Of a stretch of 64,000 nt of DNA, positions 53,224 through 63,545 are shown piece by piece. Within the stretch, counting starts at the first letter, position 1. The number at the start of each line of letters is the position of its first letter. The notes beneath the pieces were generated by a model. That model was not told the origin of the DNA. It worked only from the letters and a program-made list of their open reading frames with translations, and made no database searches. Origin of the DNA: Cyclobacteriaceae bacterium (GTDB taxonomy: Bacteria; Bacteroidota; Bacteroidia; Cytophagales; Cyclobacteriaceae); contig JABFRS010000001.1 in assembly GCA_013141055.1 (NCBI GenBank), positions 1,612,001 through 1,676,000 of the forward strand. The letters are read 5' to 3'. Position numbers and translations under genes: made by a program.

Positions 53224-54492
53224 ATGAAATTTGAAAACTCTCTCTCCTTTGCCAAAGGACTCGACAAAAAAGATCCATTAAAAAAATTCAAATCAGAGTT
53301 CCACTATCCAAAAATAAAAGGCAAGACAACTCTCTACCTCTGCGGCAATTCTCTCGGGCTTCAACCGAGGAGCACAAAGAAGTACCTTAATGAAGAATTA
53401 AGTGATTGGGCAGAACTTGGCGTTGAAGGTCATTTTCATGCGAAACGCCCCTGGTTGTACTATCATAAATTCGGGAAAAAAGCCCTTGCGGGAATTGTTG
53501 GAGCAAAACCTACTGAGGTTGTAGCAATGAATCAGCTAACGGTGAATCTTCACCTGATGATGACTTCATTTTATCAGCCAACTAAAGAAAGGTTCAAAAT
53601 CATTGTAGAGGCTGGAGCATTTTCATCCGATCAATATGCTTTTGAATCACAGATCAGACTTCATGGATTGAAACCCGAAGAAGCTTTGATCGAGTTAAAA
53701 CCCCGATCCAATGAATACTCCTTGAGAACTGAGGATATTATTAGTGCCATTGAGCATCATTCATCGCAATTGGCTCTTGTGATCTTTGGCGGAGTTCAAT
53801 ATTACTCAGGCCAGCTTTTTGATATCAAAAGAATTACTGCCACCGCACAAAAGGCTGGTGCTTATGCTGGCTTTGATCTTGCTCATGCTGTTGGAAATGT
53901 TGAGGTGGATCTTCATAAAAATAATGTTGACTTCGCAGTGTGGTGTGGCTACAAGTACCTTAACTCCGGACCCGGAAGTGTGGCGGGAGCATTTGTTCAT
54001 GAGCGTCATGCAACCAACTCAAGTCTGATTCGATTGGCTGGATGGTGGGGTCACTTTGAAAAGGATAGATTTAAAATGAAAAAGGGATTCATCCCTATGC
54101 CCGGAATTGACGGATGGCAGCTTTCCAATTTTCCTGTTCTGAGTGGCGCAGCACATCTCGCCTCACTTGAGTTGTTTGAAAAGGCTGGAATAAAATCACT
54201 TAGAAAGAAAAGTATTTTACTAACCGGATACTTAGAGTTTCTTTTAAAAAATACTGAACGTTTTCAGGAATACTTTATCATCATTACACCCGAAGATCCA
54301 AAGGAGCGCGGCTGCCAGATGTCTATGCTCATGAAGGATAATGGAAGAAAAATATTTGATAAAATTACTAAGGCTGGCGTGATCGCTGACTGGCGTGAAC
54401 CCAATGTCATCAGGGTGGCGCCTGTACCGATGTACAATTCATTTGAAGAAGTGTATCGGTTTGCTGAAATTTTTAAGAATGCTTTAAAATAA
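53224..54492 (+). CDS. kynU: Kynureninase
   Basis: PLP enzyme of 422 residues that cleaves (3-hydroxy)kynurenine into (3-hydroxy)anthranilate and alanine. The PLP lysine is Lys244 in WCGYKYLNSGPG, which with FDLAHAVGNVEVDLH just before is the kynureninase signature. LCGNSLGLQPRST near 39 is also conserved. It follows the DinB gene by 12 nt and precedes kmo by 44 nt, so the order haao-dinB-kynU-kmo is one operon. Length and motifs are normal for the enzyme. Confidence 0.95.
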   Translation: MKFENSLSFAKGLDKKDPLKKFKSEFHYPKIKGKTTLYLCGNSLGLQPRSTKKYLNEELSDWAELGVEGHFHAKRPWLYYHKFGKKALAGIVGAKPTEVVAMNQLTVNLHLMMTSFYQPTKERFKIIVEAGAFSSDQYAFESQIRLHGLKPEEALIELKPRSNEYSLRTEDIISAIEHHSSQLALVIFGGVQYYSGQLFDIKRITATAQKAGAYAGFDLAHAVGNVEVDLHKNNVDFAVWCGYKYLNSGPGSVAGAFVHERHATNSSLIRLAGWWGHFEKDRFKMKKGFIPMPGIDGWQLSNFPVLSGAAHLASLELFEKAGIKSLRKKSILLTGYLEFLLKNTERFQEYFIIITPEDPKERGCQMSMLMKDNGRKIFDKITKAGVIADWREPNVIRVAPVPMYNSFEEVYRFAEIFKNALK

Positions 54493-54536
54493 TTCCATGT
54501 GCGAATCGCTTAGACAGATTCGCAGATTCTTACAAA

Positions 54537-55856
54537 ATGAAAAAACACATCGCTATTGCAGGGGCCGGGCTTGTTGGATCACTCCTTTCTATCTACTTGA
54601 TAAAAAGGGGATATAAAGTATCTCTTTTCGAAAGAAGATCCGACATGAGAAAAAGTGGAGAATATGCAGGAAAATCCATCAATCTTGCTTTAAGCAATAG
54701 AGGACTTCGTGCACTTAAGGAGGTTGGTCTTGCGGAAAAAATGAAGCCAGTTGCCATTCCGATGCATGGAAGAACAATGCACGATGTCAAAGGAAACTTA
54801 TCCTTTCTTCCATACGGCGAGCAAGGTCAATACATCAATTCAATTTCACGGAGTGGACTCAATATTGTTCTGATGAGTGAGGCAGAACATCTTGGAACCA
54901 CGATAATTTTTGAACATCGCATTCAGCATGTCAATCTGGAAACCACTGAAATAACATTTCAGGATGGTAAAACTGAAAAATTCGATATGATCATCGGGGC
55001 AGACGGAGCCTTCTCTGCCGTCAGGGGTGCTTTACAGATCACCGACAGGTTTGATTATGATCAACGTTATATTCAGCATGGCTATAAAGAATTAACGATT
55101 CCGGCGGGGAAAAACGGAACTCATCAATTAGAAAAAAATTCATTGCACATCTGGCCGCGGGAAAGTTTTATGCTGATCGCATTACCAAATCCTGATGGAA
55201 GCTTTACGTGTACACTTTTCTTTCCTTTTGAAGGGGATCCTTCTTTTCAATCGCTTCAATCAGAAAAAGAAGTTGCAAAGTTCTTTCAGGAGATTTTTCC
55301 GGATGTGGATGTTCTCATACCAGATTTGTTAAAAGACTGGCAAAAAAATCCAACCTCATCTCTTGTCACCATTAAATGCTTTCCCTGGCTGAAAAACAAA
55401 ACACTTTTAATAGGTGATGCGGCACATGCAATTGTCCCTTTTTATGGACAGGGTATGAATGCGGGGTTTGAAGATTGTGCTGTATTGAATGATTTGCTGA
55501 ATAAGCATAAAGATGATTGGGATAAAGTCACTACAGAATTTCAACAGCTTCGAAAACCAGATGCGGATGCTATTGCTCAACTGGCGCTAGAAAATTTTGT
55601 TGAAATGAGGGATCTCGTTGCGGATGCAGATTTCCTTTTGCGCAAGAAGATAGAAGCTAAACTTCATCAGTTATTTCCGAATCGATGGATTCCGCTTTAC
55701 TCCATGGTCACTTTTCATGAAGAGATTCGATACTCTGATGCGTTAAGAATCGGAAAAAAGCAGAGGCAGATCATGGACAAGGTGATGCAAACGCCATCCA
55801 TAGAGACAACATGGCAATCATTGGATTTCGAAAAGGTTGTAAGTCAGCTTGACTAA
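54537..55856 (+). CDS. kmo: Kynurenine 3-monooxygenase
   Basis: FAD-dependent hydroxylase of 439 residues that turns kynurenine into 3-hydroxykynurenine with NADPH and O2. The FAD dinucleotide motif is GAGLVGSLLSIYL (Gly9, Gly11, Gly14), the group-A ribose motif is GDAAHAIVPFYGQGMNAGFED near 294, and the RSGLNIVLMSEAE segment near 102 corresponds to the substrate-site region. The hydrophobic C-terminal membrane anchor of the eukaryotic enzyme is absent, as in bacterial versions. Its stop overlaps by 4 bases the stop of the convergent transglycosylase gene. Confidence 0.94.
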   Translation: MKKHIAIAGAGLVGSLLSIYLIKRGYKVSLFERRSDMRKSGEYAGKSINLALSNRGLRALKEVGLAEKMKPVAIPMHGRTMHDVKGNLSFLPYGEQGQYINSISRSGLNIVLMSEAEHLGTTIIFEHRIQHVNLETTEITFQDGKTEKFDMIIGADGAFSAVRGALQITDRFDYDQRYIQHGYKELTIPAGKNGTHQLEKNSLHIWPRESFMLIALPNPDGSFTCTLFFPFEGDPSFQSLQSEKEVAKFFQEIFPDVDVLIPDLLKDWQKNPTSSLVTIKCFPWLKNKTLLIGDAAHAIVPFYGQGMNAGFEDCAVLNDLLNKHKDDWDKVTTEFQQLRKPDADAIAQLALENFVEMRDLVADADFLLRKKIEAKLHQLFPNRWIPLYSMVTFHEEIRYSDALRIGKKQRQIMDKVMQTPSIETTWQSLDFEKVVSQLD

Positions 55857-57289
55857 GCTTCACTGAACAGAATCTTATATTCATCATATCGATTGAGCAC
55901 ATCGCGAACATAATTCACCGGCTCCTCGCATTTGCAATAACCCGCGACAACAATAGGATCCCGATAATACTTTGGATTTGATTTTTGTTTGAGAAACTCC
56001 TCCACATCTTCCCACTTTGAAGGATCCTTACCATACTTCCTCGCAAGATGACGGGCATCAACAATGTGAGAAAGTCCAGCGTTATAAGATGAGAGCACAA
56101 ACTTCAAACGCTCATTTTTATCTGTAATGTATTTGGCCCAGAGCTTGTCAAGATATTTTAAATAGCGAACACCTGCCCTTAGACTTTGATACGGGTTGGT
56201 ACGATCCGAAGCACCAAATTGCTCTGCAGTTCCCGGCATTAATTGCATCAACCCAACCGCACCTGCCCATGATGCGGCTGTTGGTTGAAAATTTGATTCC
56301 TGATAAACAATAGAGGCAAGCAATCTCCAATCCCATCCCAGAATCTTTGCTTCACGCTTTATTTGCTCATCATATGGTGAAAGCTTGTTTCCACCACGGG
56401 AAGAATAATCACTACTAATAACAGTCTGAGAAGTTCTGGGATTATTAAAATACTTGCTGTAGAGAATCTGAAATTTTCCTGTTCGCTTCATGTCTTCCAT
56501 CCACCGATTAACTTCCGATTGAAGTTCAGGTGAGTTTTTTCTGACAGCCCACGCTATCTGTTGAGGAAGACTTAGTACAGTGGCTATATCAAGGTTTGGA
56601 TAGTAAATAGCATTCACCATCGCTATCGTCTGGTCCGTTACAGTATACTGAATTTCTCCTTTGGCAACTTTTTCAATAAGGGATTCTGTCTCCGCGTAAG
56701 CGCTATCCTCATGAATGATAATCGCTCCTCCTATTTCTGTTGACAGGTTCTGCATCCGCTCTTTAAAAGAGGATTCATTCATCACATGAACTTCTTTTCC
56801 AATGAGTTCAACCGGATTGCGAACAAGACTTCTTTCCAACCTGGTGGGAGGCATCCTTCTCCAGTTCTGAGGTTTCTTCTGAACCAGGACCTGATACGTG
56901 TTAAATTGTGTATCCGTGAATGATAAATACTTTGTACGTTCCTGAGTAACAGTCAGAGGGAAAGCGATGATGTCCCCCTCTCCTTTATTCAGCAGATCAA
57001 TTGATTGCTCAATGCCGCTGATGACTCTTATTTTTAAGTTGATCTTTAAATGTTTCGTCAGACTTTGGAGAAGCTCATACTCATAGCCCATCGGGCGACC
57101 GCGGTAGATAAAATAACTAATGGAATTATTATCAACGATCGCTTGTAAAAAGCCTCTTTCGCGAATTTGCTGAAGGTCCATTTGAACCTCTGGCTCTTGC
57201 GAAAATTCAGGAAGATTGCCCTTGGGAGAACAATTTACCATCAACAAGGCCAGCACAAGCGCAGAATGGAGGAAAATCCGTCTTGGCAT
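55853..57289 (-). CDS. mltF: MltF-like membrane-bound lytic transglycosylase
   Basis: A 478-residue lipoprotein with a lipobox (LALLMVNC, Cys20). The first part (about 40-270) is a solute-binding-protein family 3 domain (FLQAIVDNNSISYFIYRGRPMGYEYELLQ), and the second (about 310-460) is an SLT lysozyme-like domain with the catalytic Glu in SIVYQESNF near 330 and GLMQLMPGTAEQFG after it. This domain order is that of MltF, which cleaves peptidoglycan glycan strands to 1,6-anhydro-muropeptides. The binding domain may sense muropeptides. I chose the ATG at 57289; a TTG one codon earlier is possible. Confidence 0.9.
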   Translation of the reverse strand: MPRRIFLHSALVLALLMVNCSPKGNLPEFSQEPEVQMDLQQIRERGFLQAIVDNNSISYFIYRGRPMGYEYELLQSLTKHLKINLKIRVISGIEQSIDLLNKGEGDIIAFPLTVTQERTKYLSFTDTQFNTYQVLVQKKPQNWRRMPPTRLERSLVRNPVELIGKEVHVMNESSFKERMQNLSTEIGGAIIIHEDSAYAETESLIEKVAKGEIQYTVTDQTIAMVNAIYYPNLDIATVLSLPQQIAWAVRKNSPELQSEVNRWMEDMKRTGKFQILYSKYFNNPRTSQTVISSDYSSRGGNKLSPYDEQIKREAKILGWDWRLLASIVYQESNFQPTAASWAGAVGLMQLMPGTAEQFGASDRTNPYQSLRAGVRYLKYLDKLWAKYITDKNERLKFVLSSYNAGLSHIVDARHLARKYGKDPSKWEDVEEFLKQKSNPKYYRDPIVVAGYCKCEEPVNYVRDVLNRYDEYKILFSEA

Positions 57290-57369
57290 CAAGGAAGGTA
57301 CTCAAAATCCAAAAATTCAGCAATTCATCTTATTACATCAATTCCATTTTAACATCACTTAAAGGGCAT

Positions 57370-57398
57370 AAAAAAAGAAACCCCTTTCGGGGCTTCTC
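57370..57398 (-). terminator. Rho-independent terminator after the TonB receptor gene
   Basis: On the minus strand a GAAGCCCC-GAAA-GGGGTTTC hairpin is followed by a run of T residues, just downstream of the receptor stop at 57423. Confidence 0.85.
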
Positions 57399-57422
57399 TT
57401 CAATCTGAATTACAAGTATGAA

Positions 57423-60400
57423 TTAGAATGTATATCTAAATCCTATTTGCATGAAATAAGTAGAACCGATTGTATTGCGGTTTCTGAATGAACCAAGTGC
57501 GTAGCTACTTCCATCACCTACTGGGTATCCATTAATTTGAGAAAGACGGAATGTTGGAAGAACAGATCCATTTGGCTGGAGAGTTGAGGCATTAACCGGA
57601 ACCAAAAGAGTTGCAGCGTTAGCATCCTTGAACACTCCCCACTCCTTGTTCAACAAGTTTCCAACATTGAAAATATCAAGAGTGAATTGAAGCGTGTTGT
57701 TGGTTTTCCCGATGTTCGCGAAAATGTCCTGAACAATCCTTACATCCACCTGGCTTCTCCATGGAAGCTCTGCACCATTTCTTTGTGCATACTCACCCTT
57801 GTGTTTGCTCAAGTAAGGGTCTTGGTCAATAAACTTAAAGAACAATGCGCTCTGTTCTGCCGCAGTCCATACTCCTTGAGGAACAGCAATAGTAGGAACA
57901 AAAGCGATCTCAGATGGATCCTTAGGAATGTAGATCAGGTCATTACCCGAAACACCGTCCCTGTTGAAGTCACCAGAATAAGTATAAGAATATCTTCCCT
58001 GAATAGATCCTTCATAGAATAATGATATCTGAGTAGCAAGGTGTTTGATATATTCCTTTCTGTAGCTGATCGATGCAATGAAACGATCCGGTACGATGTA
58101 AGCCGCATAACTGGCCTCAGCAAAATTTGGATTGCCAACGATCTGTGTGTTCGTCCAGGTATTACCTAACTGATCTCCACCGCCATCAAACACAACTTGT
58201 GCATCACTACGCGTATAGGCAACCATTGCAGTAAATCCATTGCTGAAAGGTTTTTCAAGTTTAAGAGTCAATGATGAATAGTATCCTTGCTGTGAGTTTA
58301 CCAAAACAACTGGCGTGAATGCTGCAGTTCCTGTAGGGCTTCCGCTCGCTACGGGCTGACCCGCCGCTGTTATAGGATTAATGTAACGATCTGTCACACT
58401 AATTGGATAGAAAGGTCTGTTATCAGGATATCCTGTAACATTGATTGGCACGCCATTCTGAAGGTTTGGATTGATACCCTTTGCAACATTAAGATCCTTG
58501 TTAAAGATAGCTTCAACACTTCCATTGATTCCCAAAGGAAGTTTTATATCAATAGCAAGACTTGATTTCCATGTTTGAGGAAACTTGAAATCAGTTGTCA
58601 AGGCACTGATGTTAGCTGGAATAGCCGTTCCAGGAAGTGGCTGAGTCGCTGGTCGGTATGCTGTTGGATCCGGATTGAATACAATTCCTGCCGCCTGAGT
58701 TGCCGCCTGTCCAATATATGATTGAGAGAACTGAATTAAACCTGCATCACCCGATTGAGCAACGATCCAAACCATTGGAATTTTACCAGTGAAAACACCA
58801 GTACCTCCACGAACAATCAAAGAACGATCTCCTTTGACATCATAGTTGAATCCAATTCTTGGAGAGAATAATACACGTGAATCCGGAAGAGCTCCTGTAT
58901 CAACCTTCCTGCCTTCAGAGAAGGTAAGGCTTGCTACCAGTGGATGTGTTTGAATTTCCTTTGTTGAATTAAAGAAAGGCATATCAAGACGCAAACCAGC
59001 AGTCAGCTTCAACTTGTCATTAACCTGATATTCATCCTGACCATAGATAGAATACTGAGAAGTCTTAACCGTTGGAAAAGCTTGCTCATATCCTGGAAGT
59101 AATGAATAAGTGATCGCGAAATCTCTTGGAGCCTGATTAGTAATGAAATCATTCCAGCTATTGAATGAATAGTAGCTGGTTCCGTTTCTCTGAAATCCAT
59201 TCTTTGTAGAGGTCATGTCCGCTTGAAACCCTACTGTAAATCCATGCTTTCCGGATGTCCATGAAAGGTTGTCAACAACTGAAATTGTAGACACCTGTCT
59301 TAGATTACCATATGTGAATGGCTCGTATCCGAAGGAAGTAAGTGGAGTACTGGTTGTTCCTGTTATAACCGTTGCTGGTGCAGAACCATCCAAAATATCA
59401 ACAAATGGGAATATCTTACTGTCTGAACTGCGTGGCTCGTTCTGATCAGTGTATGTTGCTCTCAACGTGTTGGCAAACTTGGTTCCAAAAACAGAGTTAA
59501 GCTCTGCTGCTACTGAGTACAAATTATTTTCCTGATAGTAGTTCGCATTCTTATATGGCAATGCAAAAAGACTTGTACGAGTCTGAGGATAGTTAGGACC
59601 AGCACCTGTTCTTGACGTACTTGGGAAGCTTGGGCTGATATTTTCTACCTGGCTGTAGCGAACGTTGAAACGGTGTTTCTCATTGATGTTCCAGTCAATA
59701 CGCGCCGTTACTTTTGTGTTGGTAGTCTTGAAATCATATCCCTGATAAGGACCTGTATCATAATTGTAATTGGTCTTTAAATAATCGCTGATCATGTTCA
59801 GATCCGTTGCCGTTGGACGAGCAATGTTTCCTGTTCCTGTATAAGGAGCTTCAGGAGTTGAAGCAAAGTTCTGCTGTCCTGGCTGAATTGATGTAGACGT
59901 TTCGTAGTTCGCAAAGAAGAACAACTTGTTCTTAATGATCGCTCCGCCAAGACGTGCGCCATACGTTTGAATGTCAAGTTTCTGTTTTACAAAGGGAGTT
60001 TCTCTCTGAACCTCATTACCCTGCATGTCCTGGTTTCTGAAGAATCCATAAACAGAACCTGACAATGTATTTGATCCAGAACGAGTAACAGCATTCATGG
60101 AGCTTCCAATAAATCCTGATTGACGGATATCGTAAGGAGTAACGTTTACTGTTACCTGCTCAATCGCATCCAATGAAATAGGATTGTTATTTCCAGGAAG
60201 GTTACCACCAATACCGAATGAGTTGTTGAAGTCAGAACCATCAACAGTGAAGTTGTTCTGACGGAAGTTACCACCACCCACTGAACCAGTGCTTGTTGAA
60301 GATGATTGAGGAGTCATGCGGAGCATATCATTCAAACTTCTTCCAATGGTTGGCATGTTCAATAACTGACGGCTGCTGATGTTTGTCACCGCACCGTTTT

Positions 60401-60797
60401 TCTCAGTATTAAGATCTTTTGTTGCTTCACCTGTTACAACCAATTCTTCAAGCTGAGTTCCTTCTTCACTCAATACGTGATTCAAAACGTAAGTTTCACC
60501 CAATTGAAGAGAAATGTCGGAATACGTTTGGGTCTTGTAACCTACAAATGAGATTGTAATCTTATAGGGACCTCCTACTCTCATATTCGAGATGGTGAAT
60601 TTACCATCAGCAGCCGATACCGTTCCATACGTGGTACCAGTAGGCTCGTGCACGGCCACCACATTGGCGCCCGGGACAGCCCCGTTCTTATCTTTTAGGG
60701 ATCCACTCAGCGTGGAGGTCGTTACACCCTGAGCCAACAGCGTGGAAGCTGACAGCACAAAGGCGGAAACGATTAGTAGAAGTTTTCTCATAAGCAT
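57423..60797 (-). CDS. Oar-like TonB-dependent receptor
   Basis: A 1124-residue outer-membrane receptor. A signal peptide ends near residue 22 (ASTLLAQ). A carboxypeptidase-like regulatory domain lies at about 30-110 (GSLKDKNGAVPGANVVAV; FVGYKTQTYSDISLQLGE), and the plug domain follows with EELVVTGE...LNTEKNGAVTNISSRQLLNMPTIGRSLNDML. The rest is a long beta-barrel ending YFMQIGFRYTF. The layout and size match the Oar subgroup rather than SusC; no SusD-like partner is adjacent. It would import an unknown ligand with energy from TonB-ExbBD. A terminator follows. It is divergent from the M14 peptidase gene across a 186-nt gap. Confidence 0.9.
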   Translation of the reverse strand: MLMRKLLLIVSAFVLSASTLLAQGVTTSTLSGSLKDKNGAVPGANVVAVHEPTGTTYGTVSAADGKFTISNMRVGGPYKITISFVGYKTQTYSDISLQLGETYVLNHVLSEEGTQLEELVVTGEATKDLNTEKNGAVTNISSRQLLNMPTIGRSLNDMLRMTPQSSSTSTGSVGGGNFRQNNFTVDGSDFNNSFGIGGNLPGNNNPISLDAIEQVTVNVTPYDIRQSGFIGSSMNAVTRSGSNTLSGSVYGFFRNQDMQGNEVQRETPFVKQKLDIQTYGARLGGAIIKNKLFFFANYETSTSIQPGQQNFASTPEAPYTGTGNIARPTATDLNMISDYLKTNYNYDTGPYQGYDFKTTNTKVTARIDWNINEKHRFNVRYSQVENISPSFPSTSRTGAGPNYPQTRTSLFALPYKNANYYQENNLYSVAAELNSVFGTKFANTLRATYTDQNEPRSSDSKIFPFVDILDGSAPATVITGTTSTPLTSFGYEPFTYGNLRQVSTISVVDNLSWTSGKHGFTVGFQADMTSTKNGFQRNGTSYYSFNSWNDFITNQAPRDFAITYSLLPGYEQAFPTVKTSQYSIYGQDEYQVNDKLKLTAGLRLDMPFFNSTKEIQTHPLVASLTFSEGRKVDTGALPDSRVLFSPRIGFNYDVKGDRSLIVRGGTGVFTGKIPMVWIVAQSGDAGLIQFSQSYIGQAATQAAGIVFNPDPTAYRPATQPLPGTAIPANISALTTDFKFPQTWKSSLAIDIKLPLGINGSVEAIFNKDLNVAKGINPNLQNGVPINVTGYPDNRPFYPISVTDRYINPITAAGQPVASGSPTGTAAFTPVVLVNSQQGYYSSLTLKLEKPFSNGFTAMVAYTRSDAQVVFDGGGDQLGNTWTNTQIVGNPNFAEASYAAYIVPDRFIASISYRKEYIKHLATQISLFYEGSIQGRYSYTYSGDFNRDGVSGNDLIYIPKDPSEIAFVPTIAVPQGVWTAAEQSALFFKFIDQDPYLSKHKGEYAQRNGAELPWRSQVDVRIVQDIFANIGKTNNTLQFTLDIFNVGNLLNKEWGVFKDANAATLLVPVNASTLQPNGSVLPTFRLSQINGYPVGDGSSYALGSFRNRNTIGSTYFMQIGFRYTF

Positions 60798-60983
60798 TAG
60801 GGTTTTAGTAACTTGATTTTAGGAGCGTAAAAGTATTGGTTAAACCTTAACTCAGTTTTACCAGTCCTTTAAATGTTACGAACAAGTTATTAACAATTTC
60901 TTAATATAGCATCCATCAATCGTTTGCTGGTTTGTGTTTTTTTTCGACAACAAAAACCACATCTCAACCTTAACTTAAACCTC

Positions 60984-63539
60984 ATGATGAAACTTGCTCT
61001 GTATCTGCTATTTGGATGTGTGATCTTTAATGCTACTGCTCAGGTAGATTTATCCTACTATTTGCCTGATGGAGGATCATATAATTCAGCCATTCCAACT
61101 CCTGCTTCAGTGATCGGACATGAGGTTGGAGAGTGGCATGTTAGCCATGACAGACTGGTAAATTACATGTATGCCCTGGACAGAGCCTCTGACAGGATTA
61201 GCCTTGAAGTTACAGGCCAGACTTTCGAAGCCAGACCCCTCCTTTTACTCACTATCACCTCCCCTAAAAACCATCAAAATATTGAAGCCATCCGTCAACA
61301 GCATTTATTGCTTTCGGATCCTTCAAAATCAGCATCAGCAGACGTGAAAAACATGCCCTCCGTCTTCTACCTGGGATGCAGCATTCACGGAAATGAGCCC
61401 AGTGGCGCAAATGCCGGGCTTATTATGGCTTATTACCTCGCCGCCGCTCAAGGTCCCGAGATTGAAAAATACCTTGAAAACACCGTTATCCTTTTTGATC
61501 CAAGCTTTAATCCGGATGGGTTAACCCGTTTCTCAAGCTGGGCAAACTCCCGAAAAAGCAAACTGATCTCACCTGATCCAAATGATATGGAGCATAATGA
61601 GGCATGGCCAGGAGGACGATTCAATCATTACTGGTTTGATCTTAACCGGGATTGGCTTGTGGCTCAAATGCCGGAATCTCAGGCTCGCATAAAAAAATTC
61701 CAACAATGGAGACCCAATGTCCTTACCGACCATCACGAACAAGGAACGAATGCGACATTCTTTTTTATGCCGGGCGAACCAACAAGAGTGAATTCCCTTA
61801 CACCTGAAAAAAATCAGGAGATCACAAGGAAGATGGGTGAATACCACGCTAAAGCTCTTGATCAGATTGGATCACTTTATTTTACACAGGAGGGTTATGA
61901 TGATTTCTATTATGGAAAAGGGTCAACCTATCCGGATGTTGAAGGAGCAATAGGAATTCTTTTTGAACAGGCAAGTTCACGCGGCCATGCACAGGAAAGT
62001 GTAAATGGAGTTCTCAAATTTCCATTTACCATTCGCAATCACTTCACTACCATGTTAAGTTCATTGAAGGCGGTGAATGAATTGCGTGAAGAGCTTCTTA
62101 CCTACCAGCGTGATTTCTTTAAAGGAAGTCTGACAGAAGCCGCAAAAGATCCGGTGAAAGGATATCTGTTTGGATCAAAAGATAAAGCAAGCGTCTTCCA
62201 TCTTGCTGAAGTATTATCCCGTCAGCAAATTGATTTTTACAAGCCTGCCGCCACCTCAACTATCAACGGAAAGAATTTTGATAAGGAATCAAGTTATATA
62301 GTCCCGCTGAATCAATCTCAATACAGAATGATCAAAGGCATGTTTGGCAAGATCAATCAGTTCAAGGATAGTTTATTCTATGATATTTCAAGCTGGACTT
62401 TGCCAATGGCTTTTGGTCTTGACTATGAAGAGCTGAAAGTAGCACCAGCATTGGGAGAAAAAATCTCACAGATTCAGATGCCTGCCGGAAAGATCATTGG
62501 CGGAAAGACTCAGTATGCTTATGTGTTTGAAACGTATGGTTTTTATTCACCAAGAGCGTTATATCGTCTTACCAGCCATGGCATACGAACCAAGGTCGCG
62601 ACTGAACAATTTTATCATTCTTCAGGCAAAAAATTTGAACCTGGTTCTATCATGGTATCACTGGATAACCAGGATAAAAATCCAGATCAGATTGAAGTTT
62701 ATATTCGTGAAATTGCGGAACGCGATGGTATTGATGTCTACGCTTTCAACACAGGACTTGATTATCGTGGAGTAAGTCTTGGCAGCAGTTCCTTTCAGGT
62801 ATTGAGAAAGCCCGAAATAGCAATCCTTGTTGATGGAGGTGTTTCAGCTACCGATGCAGGCGAGATCTGGCATCTGCTTGACCAGCGATTTAATATTCCC
62901 GTCACCTGCATGCCAACTTCTATCTTCAACAATGCAAATATCAATCGTTATTCAACTCTTATATTTCCGGCAGGTACTTATGCAGGCATTAATGAGAATG
63001 CAAAAGAAAAGCTCAAGATCTGGATACAAAATGGCGGGACTGTAATCGGCTTCGAAAATGCGTTAACATGGTTCAATACTGCAGGGTTGGGGAAATTTGA
63101 CATGAAAAAGGATGAAGAGAAAAAAGAGCCTGCGAAGTCAAAGCCTTATGCTGATCTTGATGAGGCAACAGGAGCTCAGGAAACCAGTGGAGCAATCTTT
63201 GAAGCAGATGTAGATCTCACAAATCCATTGTTATATGGATACTATAATTCAAAAATGCCGATGTTTAAATCCAATAATCTCTTTATGGAAAAAGCGAAGG
63301 GAGCTTATGCCAATCCGTTAACCTATGGCTCAGCTTCTTTACTAACCGGATATATCTCTAAAGTGAATTATGCTAAAATGAAAAATACTTCGGGCATCGG
63401 AGTTACTGCTATGGGAAGAGGACATGTCATAGGATTCACTGAAGACCTTGCATTTCGAGCTTTTTGGTTTGGAACAAACAAGATGCTGATGAATGCTGTG
63501 TATTACGGAAGCTTCTTGCGACCTGAAAGTGCTCGATAG
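60984..63539 (+). CDS. M14 family zinc carboxypeptidase, secreted
   Basis: An 851-residue exported metallocarboxypeptidase. A signal peptide is present (MMKLALYLLFGCVIFNATAQ, cleavage near 20). The zinc site is HGNE (His135 and Glu138 in CSIHGNEPSGAN) with the third His in TDHHEQG (about 250); FEQASSRG further on holds the expected catalytic Glu. A long C-terminal part with a class I glutamine amidotransferase-like beta-propeller feel (VDGGVSATDAGEIWHLLDQ) follows the peptidase domain. I chose the ATG at 60984 because it begins the signal peptide. Six bases separate it from the Nramp-like gene, so both are probably one transcript. Confidence 0.88.
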   Translation: MMKLALYLLFGCVIFNATAQVDLSYYLPDGGSYNSAIPTPASVIGHEVGEWHVSHDRLVNYMYALDRASDRISLEVTGQTFEARPLLLLTITSPKNHQNIEAIRQQHLLLSDPSKSASADVKNMPSVFYLGCSIHGNEPSGANAGLIMAYYLAAAQGPEIEKYLENTVILFDPSFNPDGLTRFSSWANSRKSKLISPDPNDMEHNEAWPGGRFNHYWFDLNRDWLVAQMPESQARIKKFQQWRPNVLTDHHEQGTNATFFFMPGEPTRVNSLTPEKNQEITRKMGEYHAKALDQIGSLYFTQEGYDDFYYGKGSTYPDVEGAIGILFEQASSRGHAQESVNGVLKFPFTIRNHFTTMLSSLKAVNELREELLTYQRDFFKGSLTEAAKDPVKGYLFGSKDKASVFHLAEVLSRQQIDFYKPAATSTINGKNFDKESSYIVPLNQSQYRMIKGMFGKINQFKDSLFYDISSWTLPMAFGLDYEELKVAPALGEKISQIQMPAGKIIGGKTQYAYVFETYGFYSPRALYRLTSHGIRTKVATEQFYHSSGKKFEPGSIMVSLDNQDKNPDQIEVYIREIAERDGIDVYAFNTGLDYRGVSLGSSSFQVLRKPEIAILVDGGVSATDAGEIWHLLDQRFNIPVTCMPTSIFNNANINRYSTLIFPAGTYAGINENAKEKLKIWIQNGGTVIGFENALTWFNTAGLGKFDMKKDEEKKEPAKSKPYADLDEATGAQETSGAIFEADVDLTNPLLYGYYNSKMPMFKSNNLFMEKAKGAYANPLTYGSASLLTGYISKVNYAKMKNTSGIGVTAMGRGHVIGFTEDLAFRAFWFGTNKMLMNAVYYGSFLRPESAR

Positions 63540-63545
63540 GTAGCA

